64,000 bases of DNA, taken from contig JBCBJV010000002.1 of assembly GCA_038522945.1 (NCBI GenBank), positions 248,001 through 312,000 on the forward strand, read 5' to 3'. This DNA is from MED-G105 sp038522945. GTDB lineage: Bacteria > Pseudomonadota > Alphaproteobacteria > Caulobacterales > Parvularculaceae. Of this stretch, positions 1 to 9,721 are shown piece after piece (position 1 is the stretch's first letter; each line of letters opens with the position of its first letter). The notes under the pieces were generated by a model, which was not told the origin of the DNA, ran no database searches, and saw only the letters and a program-made list of their open reading frames with translations. A program made the translations under genes and the position numbers.

Positions 1-1488
<1,488 letters not shown>

Positions 1489-1622
1489 GGTTACCCCCTC
1501 AGTCTCGCGGTGCTCGGCAGGTCCTCCCGCGCGCGAAATCGCGCATTTATGAATTGATCGCCTTCGCGATCGAGTCGGTGCGCGAGCTCTTCGTAATGTC
1601 CAGTGACGTGCAATGAACATTC

Positions 1623-1668
1623 TTCCCCCGTCTGCCGGGGAAGTGCCCCGTAGGGACGGTGGCGGGAA
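1623..1668. repeat. Nested inverted repeat, possible dispersed intergenic element
   Basis: Three nested arms can be paired: ttccc (1623-1627) with gggaa (1664-1668), ccgtc (1628-1632) with gacgg (1655-1659), and cgggg (1636-1640) with ccccg (1646-1650). There is no following T-run, so it is not a standard terminator. The compact GC-rich shape suits a dispersed intergenic repeat, but no second copy was noticed here. Confidence 0.4.
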
Positions 1669-1748
1669 TGGTCTTATGCCTTCCAGTCATAGCCAGCGGG
1701 GTAATCATCCTCGACACACAACTCTAACCCACATTTAATGCGCACAGG

Positions 1749-1777
1749 TTGCGCTACGCACAAAATGCGCCTATATA
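1749..1777 (+). promoter_or_regulatory. Candidate sigma-70-type promoter for the small lysine-rich gene
   Basis: TTGCGC at 1749-1754 and TATATA at 1772-1777 are separated by exactly 17 bases, about 80 bases before the TTG start at 1857. The spacing is ideal, and the -10 is a good match to the consensus. Confidence 0.45.
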
Positions 1778-1856
1778 AGATCACCCACGGCGATGGGGGA
1801 TGCGTTTGATCGCCTGCCGCCCGTGACTTTTGAGAAACTGAAAAAGGAGGCCCATC

Positions 1857-1973
1857 TTGGCCAAGAAGAAAGTGAAAGCCCTGAAGAAAGAGATCCGTTC
1901 ACGCAAGAAAACGATCTCGCGTCAGGAGTCCAAGCTTAAAAAAGCAAAAAGAGCGCTGAAAAAAGCTGCCTAA
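1857..1973 (+). CDS. Small lysine-rich basic protein (38 aa, TTG start)
   Basis: Reads MAKKKVKALKKEIRSRKK and continues lysine-rich to KRALKKAA. Roughly half the residues are Lys or Arg and there are no cysteines. A very strong ribosome binding site, aaaaaggagg (1841-1850), sits 6 bases before the TTG start. A promoter-like pair lies upstream and a terminator follows, so it looks like a complete one-gene transcription unit. The heptad-like Lys/Leu/Ile pattern suggests a basic helix, perhaps binding nucleic acid, but no function can be assigned. The gene is short enough to be missed by automatic annotation. Confidence 0.75.
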   Translation: MAKKKVKALKKEIRSRKKTISRQESKLKKAKRALKKAA

Positions 1974-1994
1974 TTGCACATCCTAGATGTGTAT

Positions 1995-2014
1995 GCGAAG
2001 GGGCGACCCTTCGC
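1995..2014 (+). other. Perfect 8-bp hairpin with a GCGA tetraloop
   Basis: gcgaaggg pairs perfectly with cccttcgc around a GNRA-type loop, 21 bases after the stop of the small basic protein. No T-run follows, so it is more likely an mRNA 3' stabiliser or processing site than a terminator. Confidence 0.5.
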
Positions 2015-2026
2015 GAAACCTCATTG

Positions 2027-2088
2027 AACCCGCCGGTCCTTCCCGCCCCACCGCCATTGGTAAACGTGAAGGATTTGGCGGGTTTTTT
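2027..2088 (+). terminator. Rho-independent terminator of the small basic protein gene
   Basis: An outer stem aacccgcc (2027-2034)/ggcgggtt (2077-2084) and an inner stem tccttc (2037-2042)/gaagga (2068-2073) form one long hairpin that runs directly into a T-run ending at 2088. Confidence 0.75.
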
Positions 2089-2208
2089 GCGTTCATATTC
2101 GTGTTTGTGCTCCTCACGCGTGAAAGCCCGTGGGCGGATTTAATAAGCACTTAAACATGATCGATCAGACTGCATACCGTCATAGCAAAGTGGGGAGGCA
2201 AGGCAGTC

Positions 2209-2763
2209 ATGACGAGCAAGCGAAGATATCGTTATCGGGAATTCAAGAATGCCCGGATCGCGGCGGGACTTTCCGCGATCGGTTTTCTGGGGCTCCTCAT
2301 GGCGCTCAAGACGCCTGCTGTTGGCTTGTCGGTCTTTTTTGGTTGTGTCCTGGGCATCATCGCCATTCAGCTGATGGACATGGGCCCTCGAAACATCCTC
2401 AAAAAAGTGACCGTCTGGATGTTGATTGTCGGCGGTGTCGGGGGGCTATTGGGACTATTCCTGACGCTTCTTCATCTCGGGGGGTCGGTGGACTGGGCCG
2501 GGATGGGGCCATTTATTCTCCTTGCTAGCGTAATAGCGCTCGGCGGCGGCATCTTTCTCGGTCGACGCCTTGACGCCGCTACCCAGGAAGATCCGTATAC
2601 TTCTAAAAAGTCTTATCTCGCCTGGCGTCTTGAATTGATCAACAAGCTGACGCGGGAAGAACATCTGGCCTTTAAGAAGGCAACGCCGGAAGAAATGCAG
2701 GCGGCTCACCATATGTCATTAGACGAACTGCGTGAGATGGCGGTAGAACTCGCGGCTCGCTAG
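2209..2763 (+). CDS. Uncharacterised membrane protein, four predicted helices
   Basis: 184 aa. Start chosen at the ATG behind ggggagg. A basic N-terminus (KRRYRYREFK) is followed by four hydrophobic segments at about residues 18-36, 38-55, 66-86 and 98-117. A soluble C-terminal tail of about 65 residues ends in a short region like an acidic helix (MSLDELREMAVELAAR). No family recognised. The stop overlaps the stop of the convergent DUF2490 gene by four bases, so the two transcripts meet tail to tail. It is probably an inner-membrane protein of unknown role. Confidence 0.8.
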   Translation: MTSKRRYRYREFKNARIAAGLSAIGFLGLLMALKTPAVGLSVFFGCVLGIIAIQLMDMGPRNILKKVTVWMLIVGGVGGLLGLFLTLLHLGGSVDWAGMGPFILLASVIALGGGIFLGRRLDAATQEDPYTSKKSYLAWRLELINKLTREEHLAFKKATPEEMQAAHHMSLDELREMAVELAAR

Positions 2764-3434
2764 AGTGGGGCGATAATGCTGAGCGATGCATTATGGTTGG
2801 TCTGGTCGACGGCCCGGTTCAGATCGTTCAGGAGGTAGCCGCCTTCCAGGCTGAACAGGCGATTTGCTTTCCAGCGCAGACCCACGAAAGTCCGGTTCTG
2901 ATCGTAACCAGCCTCCGCGCCGAAATCTGTATCATTCAGTGCAATGAAGGTTTCGTTCCACGCGGTCGCGGTCCAGCGCGCATCCAGCGGTTTTGAGTAG
3001 CGGAAGAATTGGCGCAGGCGGTAGCCTGTCTCGTCGCCAGTATTGAGGAAACGCTGCTCCAGGCGGGTGCGTCCGGAAAGGCTGCCCCACTGGCCGCCAG
3101 CGATCTTGTAGGTTGCCTGCTGCCAGATCCGGTGTTCGGTGATGTTGTCCCGGCCGTCGGCACGGGATTCAACCCAGGCATAGCCCGCCCAGAGAGAGAC
3201 ACGATCGTTCAGCTTGTAACCGATCCCGGGGCGGATGATCGACACGCCAAGGCGCGAGACGTCCTCTGAGTAGCGGGCGTGACCATCGAACCAAAGGAGC
3301 GTGCGGCTGTCTTCCGTAACCGGACCGTTGGAGAACAAGGCTGTCCAGAACTGCGTATCGTCCGCATGGGCCATGTTGGGCGCGGCGAGAGCGATGGGAC
3401 AGGCGGTCAAAAGCATACGAAGGCGGTTAGGCAC
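2760..3434 (-). CDS. DUF2490 family outer-membrane beta-barrel protein
   Basis: 224 aa starting with GTG; a signal peptide ends around AAPNMAHA. The mature part has the alternating aromatic/polar strands of DUF2490, for example LLWFDGHARYSED, GIGYKLNDRVSLWAGYAWVESR and RFFRYSKPLD, and ends in strand-like sequence. DUF2490 members are small barrels of unknown function. A possible ribosome site, agga, lies 9 bases before the GTG; an in-frame ATG six codons later is an alternative start but would shorten the signal peptide. Family assignment is from remembered motif pattern. Confidence 0.8.
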   Translation of the reverse strand: MPNRLRMLLTACPIALAAPNMAHADDTQFWTALFSNGPVTEDSRTLLWFDGHARYSEDVSRLGVSIIRPGIGYKLNDRVSLWAGYAWVESRADGRDNITEHRIWQQATYKIAGGQWGSLSGRTRLEQRFLNTGDETGYRLRQFFRYSKPLDARWTATAWNETFIALNDTDFGAEAGYDQNRTFVGLRWKANRLFSLEGGYLLNDLNRAVDQTNHNASLSIIAPL

Positions 3435-3841
3435 GACGGTTTTTCCTGGTTTTTCTTTTTTGACGACAGAAGTGCGATGGGCGAATGTCTTTCAATGGAC
3501 ATATCTACGCCCATCTGATTGGCTTGGTTCGGGCGCAATTGAAACCATCGCAGCTTACAACCCCTGGGACCTTGCTTCCACCTTCTGTCGCTTGGGGCTC
3601 ACATCGTTGCAAACATAACGAACATGTAACCTATCCAACGGGTAATCCTGAAATGCCGCTTGCGTCCGCCAATAGCCCAGCGGTGGTCTCCGGTCTTTGT
3701 GTTGCAGTGCAGCCGATCTGGCTGAGTTCGTTGATGAAAAACGACAAAAAATCACAAACGCGTGTTCCAATTGACGGTGGCTTGTGGAAGTGTCCCGCCC
3801 GTTTGCTTTATTCCAACTCACATCTTTGTGGAGATATGACT
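3435..3841. other. Divergent intergenic region, no gene seen
   Basis: About 400 bases between the divergent DUF2490 and acidic-lipoprotein genes. A frame open from 3485 runs into the lipoprotein, but its translation has no signal sequence or family features, so this stretch is taken as regulatory DNA. No operator or strong promoter pair could be singled out. Confidence 0.5.
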
Positions 3842-4129
3842 ATGAAACGTATGTTGATTGCCGGGGCACTCGGCGTTGCTGGCATTGCGCTCGCGGCTTG
3901 CGGCGACGCAACCGAAGCTGAAAAGGCCGCTGAAGAGACCAAAGAAGTGGTCGAAGAAGTCGTAGAAGAAACCGAAGAAACCGCTGGTGACGCAATGGAC
4001 GCAGCGGATGAGGCCGCAGGCGATGCGATGGACGCTGTTGAAGGTGCCGCGGACGACGCTATGGACAAAGTGGAAGAAGTTGTCGAGGACGTCGAAGAAG
4101 CTGTCGACGGTGACAACGGCGGTCGTTAA
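3842..4129 (+). CDS. Small acidic low-complexity lipoprotein
   Basis: 95 aa. The ATG at 3842 was chosen because ggag (3830-3833) is 8 bases upstream and translation then begins with a lipoprotein signal, MKRMLIAGALGVAGIALAAC, with lipobox LAAC. The mature protein is almost entirely Ala, Glu, Asp, Lys and Val in an 11-residue-like repeat (EETKEVVEEVVEETEETAGDAMDAADEA), predicting one long amphipathic helix like other small stress- or envelope-associated lipoproteins. Function unknown. A terminator follows. Confidence 0.8.
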   Translation: MKRMLIAGALGVAGIALAACGDATEAEKAAEETKEVVEEVVEETEETAGDAMDAADEAAGDAMDAVEGAADDAMDKVEEVVEDVEEAVDGDNGGR

Positions 4130-4151
4130 TCGCCCCATCTAGTTAAGCGAA

Positions 4152-4186
4152 GGGCGGCTCTGCTGATCGGCGGGCCGTCCTTTTTT
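4152..4186 (+). terminator. Terminator of the acidic lipoprotein gene
   Basis: gggcggc (4152-4158) pairs with gccgtcc (4174-4180) with one G-T wobble, followed immediately by TTTTTT. Confidence 0.8.
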
Positions 4187-4229
4187 ACATCGTGTGTTAT
4201 GGCATTTGCTCCCGCATACCGCAGACGTG

Positions 4230-4817
4230 TCAGTAGTTTCCGCCCACAAAATCGATCAGGATGATTGAGCCGTCCGCGGCGCGATCGATGAATGGTCCGC
4301 GATATGTTTCGCCGTCTGGAAATTGAAACTCGATGACGCCTTCTTCGTTGGGTGTGGCGGCATCGAACGCTGACCAGTCGGTGATGGTTGGGAAAATGGC
4401 CCTGCGATTAGCCGCGAACCATTCGCCAGAAAGCGCGGTGCCAGGCGCAGCTACCAGTGTGACCTCAGACTGAAAACGCGTGTCGTCCTGACGGGATGTC
4501 ACCTCCTCGTAGGTGATCTGATCCCAGTAGAGATCTACCGTCACATCAAAGGGGTAGGGGCCAGCCTTAACCACTGCACCGCCGCCCACGGCCTTGTCGA
4601 AATAGTCAAATGCGACACCGCAGTCGCTGGTGGGCCCGACCAGGTCCGCGACCATTTTGGCGAGCATGGCACTGGCGGCTTCTGCGCACAGAGGCTTGGC
4701 GCCGAGGGCGGCTTGCTCGTCGGTGAGGCTTTCCTGCGCGGTCGCAGGCGCCACGTTGAAGCAAGTAGCGGCGAGCGCTGCCATTGCCGTGGCTGCGTAG
4801 TTGATTTTAGTCTTCAT
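4230..4817 (-). CDS. Secreted hypothetical protein, 195 aa
   Basis: Start chosen at the ATG behind agggga. It gives a clean signal peptide (MKTKINYAATAMAALAATC...), probably cleaved at ATAQ-E. The longer open frame upstream has no signal sequence and would overlap the divergent promoter region. The C-terminal half resembles a MORN-like or small beta-rich unit (EFQFPDGETYRGPFIDRAADGS), and two cysteines in the N-terminal half may form a disulfide. No family recognised; likely periplasmic. Confidence 0.75.
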   Translation of the reverse strand: MKTKINYAATAMAALAATCFNVAPATAQESLTDEQAALGAKPLCAEAASAMLAKMVADLVGPTSDCGVAFDYFDKAVGGGAVVKAGPYPFDVTVDLYWDQITYEEVTSRQDDTRFQSEVTLVAAPGTALSGEWFAANRRAIFPTITDWSAFDAATPNEEGVIEFQFPDGETYRGPFIDRAADGSIILIDFVGGNY

Positions 4818-5049
4818 GGTTGATCCCCTTTGCGGTCCCGGTTCAGAAAAGTCCAAGATTTGCGTGCCCCGAACCGTCGTCTCTGAACCCTGTTTCCCAA
4901 TACCCTTCCGCTTGCCTAGCATGAAGAAAGACGCGACGCCTAGGTTGATCGCCAGCTCTGTTTTGGTCGCTTGCAAACCAAGTTGGCCGTAACGCATCTC
5001 AATTCCTTGTTTGCACGTATTGTCTTGAGTGATCTGAGGAGTGCTTGAA

Positions 5050-5727
5050 ATGAAAAAACCCGCGATGGCATTTGGACTTTTCATGGCATCTGCCGCGTGC
5101 GCTGCGGAGAGCGGCGAACGGGCAGTGAGCGATCCAGCACCCGCGTCGGTAGATGCGGCCACAACCGCTGCACCGCAAGCGGGGCCAGGCGCTAATATCT
5201 CTTCTGCAACGAAGTCAGCCCATGCGTTTACGTTTACCGGGATCGCCGGCGATCCGTTGCCGTTGGAGCAATTCTCCGGTCGCCCGGTCCTGGTCGTGAA
5301 TACCGCAAGCTTATGTGGGTTTACGGATCAATATGGTGGCCTGCAGTCGCTTTATGAAACGTACGAGGAAGACGGGCTTGTGGTGCTTGGCGTGCCGTCC
5401 AATGATTTCGGCGGACAGGAGCCCGGTCAAGCTGGCGAAATCAAGGAATTCTGCGAAACTAATTTCAATGTGCGTTTTCCGTTGGCGGACAAAGTTGTTG
5501 TCAAAGGAAACGGAGCCCATCCTTTTTACCAATGGGCGCGCGAAACCCTTGGGGCCGACAATGCGCCTAAATGGAATTTCCACAAATACCTGGTGGGGCC
5601 GGACGGTGGGCTGGTAACAGCGTTCCCTTCTGCCGTTGAGCCAATGTCAGCTGAAGTGCGCCGGGCCGTGGAAGCCGCGCTCTCAACCTCGGCCAACACG
5701 CAGGGGCCTATCGCTCCAGGGGAATAG
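5050..5727 (+). CDS. Glutathione peroxidase family protein, exported
   Basis: Thiol peroxidase of the GPx family, expected to reduce hydroperoxides. The catalytic tetrad is visible: Cys in NTASLCGFTDQY, Gln in FGGQEPG, and Trp and Asn in KWNFHKYL. The N-terminal signal (MKKPAMAFGLFMASAACAAES) contains a weak lipobox, so the protein is periplasmic or lipid-anchored, followed by a ~35-residue Ala/Pro linker. ATG 5050 was preferred over the GTG at 5041 because aggag ends at 5041, 8 bases before it. Divergent from the 4230-4817 gene. Confidence 0.93.
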   Translation: MKKPAMAFGLFMASAACAAESGERAVSDPAPASVDAATTAAPQAGPGANISSATKSAHAFTFTGIAGDPLPLEQFSGRPVLVVNTASLCGFTDQYGGLQSLYETYEEDGLVVLGVPSNDFGGQEPGQAGEIKEFCETNFNVRFPLADKVVVKGNGAHPFYQWARETLGADNAPKWNFHKYLVGPDGGLVTAFPSAVEPMSAEVRRAVEAALSTSANTQGPIAPGE

Positions 5728-5805
5728 GCCGGTCCCCTTCGGTTGCTGCGGGCCGGAAATGGCGATAGCGTTGCGACCGTAAATCGGGAACTTGAGGGGA
5801 TATTA

Positions 5806-7758
5806 ATGAAACGTGCAATCCGTGTCGCCGGTCTGATGGCCGGTGCAGCAGCTTTTCTTGCCGCTTGTCAGACACCAACTACCGGCGGCGGGTCGCTTGC
5901 CATCAAGGATATGGCAACGCCCGCGGAACAAGTAGCGGCCCTGTCGGCGCTTTCCAAAGCGCCGGTTACATCGGCGGCGATGACCCAAGCGGATTTCGAA
6001 AGCCTGACAGCTCTTGCACCCTCGGTGTCGATTTCCGTTGCTGAGGCGGTGCCCGCTGCCGACGGGGTCACGTTCAAGAATGTCGTCCTCGCCGGGAAAG
6101 CCGACGATGGGACCGATAACAAGCTCCGCATTCAGATTGATGAGCTGCGCGCCTGGGGCGTCGACGAGGTAGCGCTCGGCGCATTCATGGAAGGTGAGGC
6201 TCAAACGGTCGCGACAATGGCCGACCGGATCGAAGCGACCGGCGTTCGCCTTGTCGGGCTTGAATCTGTTTACGGACCAATGATTGAGGCCTCCAATGAC
6301 ATGTCTGTTGCCATGGTGGAAGGAATGGCTGGCGAGGAAGCTGCTGCAGAGGCGGCTCTCGATCTTTCCCAGACAATGGACAGATACGATGTGTCGATGG
6401 ATCGCCTGGTGATTGACGGGCTGCGCTTACACCCTGTCACTGATCCGAAAACGCTGACCGCCGAAAGTCCGTTCATGGCCTATTTCCAGCAATTGGCTGG
6501 CCTCAGCATGGTGGTGGGCGGCGATCTCATGACGGGCGAAGGCATCGTTGTGGATATGACGATGAGGCAGCTTATCTCTGAACAAGACAAAAGTGTCGCT
6601 TTTGATCAGACGATGGCGTTTAAAATCGGGTCATTTGGGTATCAGAACTTTGATCGCGGCGATGTGGAATTTGCCTCTTTCGCTGACGCGGGGTTCGTGA
6701 TGGATATTGCGGTGCCGGATGAGAATAGCGGCGCAAACATTCCCATGTCGCTGGATTACTCGATGGATTATTTCACCATGTCTGACTACGCCACCACTGG
6801 CCTACTTGAGTATCTGGTGCGCGGAGAAGCGCCGCCCATGTCGGCGACGGATCTGATGTCGCTTGGCTCATGGAAAATATTCGGCGAAGACTACCAGATG
6901 AATGGCGCGTCGCTCTATTCGTCTGCGTCTTCTTATGTGGACTTCGGCAAGTCGCACTGGTTGATCCCGACCGAGATCAAATACGGCGCGGATGATTATA
7001 CGATCGATGCTGAAGGTTTCATGGATATGATGGTGAGCTCGGTCGGTGCGGCTGCCGGTCAAAATGGCCAGTCTGCGGGGGAAGCTGAGCAAGCGCTCGC
7101 CCAGTTTGAGGCCGTCAGCCAGATCCTCGCTGAGAATGGATTATCCCAGATTGTCACCGACTATGACGCAGCAGTGAATTGGAACCCTGACAACGGTCAG
7201 CTGACGACGTCGATGGATGCGGCTATGGACGGAGTTGCAACGTACAAAGACGGTATTGATGCAGTCCTGCCATCTTATGCTGCCCTTCAAGAGCTGGCAC
7301 CGGCCGAAGGCGAACCTATGGACTTTGCCTCGTTTACCCCGCTTCTTGTTCAGACTGCGGCGCTTGGCGGGATCTCCATGGAACTGACCGATCTTGGCCT
7401 GTTGGACAAGGGGTTTGGGGCGACGGTCTCATTTGCAGGCCTGGCTGCCGAAGGCGGAGATCAAACTGCTGCCGGGATCGCGGCGATGTCGCCTGAAGAT
7501 TTGCGGGGCATGGCAGTTGGCATGGTTCAATTGTCTGCGCTTCAGGCCGCGCAAGTCGCGCCGATGCTCGGCGAGTTTGTGCCAGCCGTCGGCGCTTTCC
7601 TGGGAGATGGCGGATCGCTGAAGATCGCCCTTGATCCAGCTGAGGGAAATGTCCCGCTGATGGAGCTCATCGGTACTGTCCAGAGTGGGCAGGCGACGCC
7701 GCAGGATGTGCTCGAGCGCCTCGGCGCGTCGGTGACCCACACGGCGCCAGCGGAGTGA
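5806..7758 (+). CDS. Large orphan lipoprotein, 650 aa
   Basis: ATG 5806 follows gagggga and starts a lipoprotein signal with lipobox LAAC (MKRAIRVAGLMAGAAAFLAAC). The mature protein is rich in Met, Ala, Asp and Gly, nearly cysteine-free, with alternating beta-like stretches (SFGYQNFDRGDVEFASFADAG) and helical Ala-rich regions. It may be built from a duplicated lipid-binding-like fold, because both halves contain strand patterns ending in MDMTM/TSMDAAMDG. No known family recognised. It lies downstream of the peroxidase in the same direction. Coding status is very likely; function is unknown. Confidence 0.85.
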   Translation: MKRAIRVAGLMAGAAAFLAACQTPTTGGGSLAIKDMATPAEQVAALSALSKAPVTSAAMTQADFESLTALAPSVSISVAEAVPAADGVTFKNVVLAGKADDGTDNKLRIQIDELRAWGVDEVALGAFMEGEAQTVATMADRIEATGVRLVGLESVYGPMIEASNDMSVAMVEGMAGEEAAAEAALDLSQTMDRYDVSMDRLVIDGLRLHPVTDPKTLTAESPFMAYFQQLAGLSMVVGGDLMTGEGIVVDMTMRQLISEQDKSVAFDQTMAFKIGSFGYQNFDRGDVEFASFADAGFVMDIAVPDENSGANIPMSLDYSMDYFTMSDYATTGLLEYLVRGEAPPMSATDLMSLGSWKIFGEDYQMNGASLYSSASSYVDFGKSHWLIPTEIKYGADDYTIDAEGFMDMMVSSVGAAAGQNGQSAGEAEQALAQFEAVSQILAENGLSQIVTDYDAAVNWNPDNGQLTTSMDAAMDGVATYKDGIDAVLPSYAALQELAPAEGEPMDFASFTPLLVQTAALGGISMELTDLGLLDKGFGATVSFAGLAAEGGDQTAAGIAAMSPEDLRGMAVGMVQLSALQAAQVAPMLGEFVPAVGAFLGDGGSLKIALDPAEGNVPLMELIGTVQSGQATPQDVLERLGASVTHTAPAE

Positions 7759-7862
7759 TTCAAGGCGAAAGGTCAGCATTGGCGGGCCTTTCAAAAACTT
7801 ATCGAACACCAGGCAAAGTCCCTTATGATGGTCATCCAGTAAAGGACTTTGCCGAGAGTACG

Positions 7863-9023
7863 ATGAAGCTGAACCCGGTCTTTGCCGACCGCCCCCATTC
7901 GATTTTCCCGACCATGTCGGCGCTGGCTCGCCGCCATGGGGCGATTAATCTGGGTCAGGGGTTCCCTGACGAAGATGGCCCTGCGCCGCTTTTGCGCGCT
8001 GCATCCGATGCCCTCGTGGCAGGACCAAATCAGTATGTGCCGGTGGAAGGTATCCCGGCTCTGCGTCAAGCGGTGGCGGCAGCCCACCAGCGGTTTTACG
8101 GGATCGACCTTGATCCGGACACGAATGTCGTGGTGACCGCTGGCGCAACTGAGGGCCTTGCGGCAGCATTCCTGGCGTTTTGCGCACCAGGCGATGAAGT
8201 CATTTTCCTCTCGCCGTTTTATGAGTGCTACGCCCCCCAAGCTGAGGCAGCGGGTGCCCTCTGCCGGTTTGTTTCATTAACGCCGCCACATTGGCGCATT
8301 GACGAAAGCGCGCTGCGCGCCGCCATCAGCCCACGCACGAAACTTGTGGTAATCAACACCCCTCATAATCCGACGGGCCATGTGATGGACGAAGACGAGC
8401 TTGAGATCGTGGCCCGCGTCGCCCGTGACCATGACCTGATCGTTCTGTGTGATGAGGTCTATGAGCACATGGTCTTCGATGGCCGCCCCCATCTGCCGCT
8501 CATGGCGTTCGAGGGCATGGCGGAGCGGTGCGTCCGGTTCGGGTCCGCAGGCAAGACGTTCTCCGTGACCGGCTGGCGCATTGGCTATGCATCGGGGCCG
8601 GCTTCGCTGATCGAACCATTGAACAAGGCACACCAGTTCCTGGCTTATACTTCGCCAGGTCACTTGCAGCAGGCCGTGGCGCAAGGATTGGGCTTCGATA
8701 ATGACTATTTCGGCGGCCTGACACGCGGGATGCAGGACCGCCGTGATCTCTTGAGCGACCAGCTGAGCAGGGCAGGATTCGACGTCCTGCCGTGCGAGGG
8801 GACGTATTTCCTGTCCGTGGACATCAGGTCCGTGGGTCGGGACGATGACCGTGCTTTCTGCGCGGAAATCACCGAACATGCTAAAGTCGCGGCTGTGCCG
8901 GTGTCAGCATTTTATCACCCCTCGGAAGAAAATGTGCCGAAACACCTTGCTCGGTTTTGCTTTGCCAAAAAGCCGGGGATACTGACCGAGGCGGCGCGCC
9001 GTCTGGCGACATATTTCAGGTAA
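7863..9023 (+). CDS. PLP-dependent aminotransferase, class I/II (fold type I)
   Basis: 386 aa. It resembles the methionine/kynurenine aminotransferase group (YbdL/KAT-like), which move the amino group of methionine, glutamine or aromatic amino acids onto a 2-oxo acid. Seen: INLGQGFPDEDGP near the start, NTPHNPTG, the Asp and Tyr of LCDEVYEHMVFDG, and the Schiff-base Lys in GSAGKTFSVTGWRIGY. The ATG at 7863 (MKLNPVFADR) matches the usual family start; the frame open upstream to 7755 overlaps the previous stop and is not homologous in appearance. Substrate is not determinable from sequence alone. Confidence 0.92.
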   Translation: MKLNPVFADRPHSIFPTMSALARRHGAINLGQGFPDEDGPAPLLRAASDALVAGPNQYVPVEGIPALRQAVAAAHQRFYGIDLDPDTNVVVTAGATEGLAAAFLAFCAPGDEVIFLSPFYECYAPQAEAAGALCRFVSLTPPHWRIDESALRAAISPRTKLVVINTPHNPTGHVMDEDELEIVARVARDHDLIVLCDEVYEHMVFDGRPHLPLMAFEGMAERCVRFGSAGKTFSVTGWRIGYASGPASLIEPLNKAHQFLAYTSPGHLQQAVAQGLGFDNDYFGGLTRGMQDRRDLLSDQLSRAGFDVLPCEGTYFLSVDIRSVGRDDDRAFCAEITEHAKVAAVPVSAFYHPSEENVPKHLARFCFAKKPGILTEAARRLATYFR

Positions 9024-9033
9024 GGAGAAGACG

Positions 9034-9708
9034 GTGGTAAAAAGTAAGGTTATCCGGGGGTCTCTCGTTATGGCTACATTAGCCCTGATCATTGCCGGTT
9101 GCGTCGTGAAAACCGCAACGAGTGTGGTGGGAGCTGGCGTTAAGGGCAGCGTGAAAGCCGGCGGCGCGGCCATTGATGCCACCGCAGATGTCGCTGGCGC
9201 CGGGATCGATGCGGTCACACCCGACGATGACGGCAAAGCCGCTGACGATCACGGTCAAAACAAACCCCATAGCGCGAATGATCACCACGAAGATGGTCAT
9301 CATAGCGACGATCCGCGGCCCTTTGATGAAAAGCGCGATGCCATGGCCGATGTCGATGCTGCGTTTGAGGCCGCCTCTGTCAGTGGTAAAAACGTGTTGC
9401 TTGTGCTCGGTGGGAACTGGTGCCATGACAGCCGCGGCTTGGCCCGCAAGTTTGAAGAGCCAGAGCTTTCAAGCATCATCGCGGACAATTATGAGCTTGT
9501 TTATGTGGACGTGGGCTACCGCGACCGCAATCTCGACGTGCCGCGCCGGTTCAAAGTGATGGAGCTGTTCGGTACACCGACGGTTTTGGTCCTTTCACCG
9601 GACCAGCGTTTGCTCAACGAAGACACTGTCCATGATTGGCGTACGGCGGATTCCAAGCCCTATGACGAGACGCTGGCATACTTTCAGGACCATGCGCGCT
9701 CGCGATAG
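9034..9708 (+). CDS. Thioredoxin-fold lipoprotein with His/Asp-rich linker
   Basis: GTG start with aaggag 6 bases upstream, 10 bases after the aminotransferase stop, so probably cotranscribed. The lipoprotein signal ends in lipobox IAGC. Residues about 65-100 are a hydrophilic linker rich in His, Asp and Asn (HHEDGHHSDD), which could bind metal. The C-terminal ~120 residues form a thioredoxin fold like the thioredoxin_7/DUF255-type proteins (LLVLGGNWCHDSRGL, FGTPTVLVLSP with cis-Pro). The usual second cysteine is Ser (WCHDS), so it cannot cycle a CXXC disulfide. It is likely a periplasmic thiol-binding or reductase-like protein. Confidence 0.85.
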   Translation: MVKSKVIRGSLVMATLALIIAGCVVKTATSVVGAGVKGSVKAGGAAIDATADVAGAGIDAVTPDDDGKAADDHGQNKPHSANDHHEDGHHSDDPRPFDEKRDAMADVDAAFEAASVSGKNVLLVLGGNWCHDSRGLARKFEEPELSSIIADNYELVYVDVGYRDRNLDVPRRFKVMELFGTPTVLVLSPDQRLLNEDTVHDWRTADSKPYDETLAYFQDHARSR

Positions 9709-9721
9709 GTAGGCTTGGCAT

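Larger units (their letters stand above)
1489..1856. other. Gene-free interval downstream of thiC
   Basis: No credible coding frame in 368 bases. It holds several hairpins: a 6-bp stem at 1556-1571 (gatcgc/gcgatc, loop cttc) and the larger nested hairpin at 1623-1668. A promoter-like pair lies near its right end and probably serves the small gene that follows. A decayed gene remnant cannot be excluded. Confidence 0.6.

Noticed and set aside
1995..2014. Terminator at the GCGA-loop hairpin
   Set aside because: No T-run follows; the true terminator is at 2027-2088.
3485..3841. N-terminal extension of the acidic lipoprotein to 3485
   Set aside because: The extension would destroy the lipoprotein signal, and a good ribosome site precedes 3842.
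3808..4138. Minus-strand frames opposite the acidic lipoprotein
   Set aside because: Artefacts of the low-complexity sense sequence (Ser/Ala- or Phe-rich translations).
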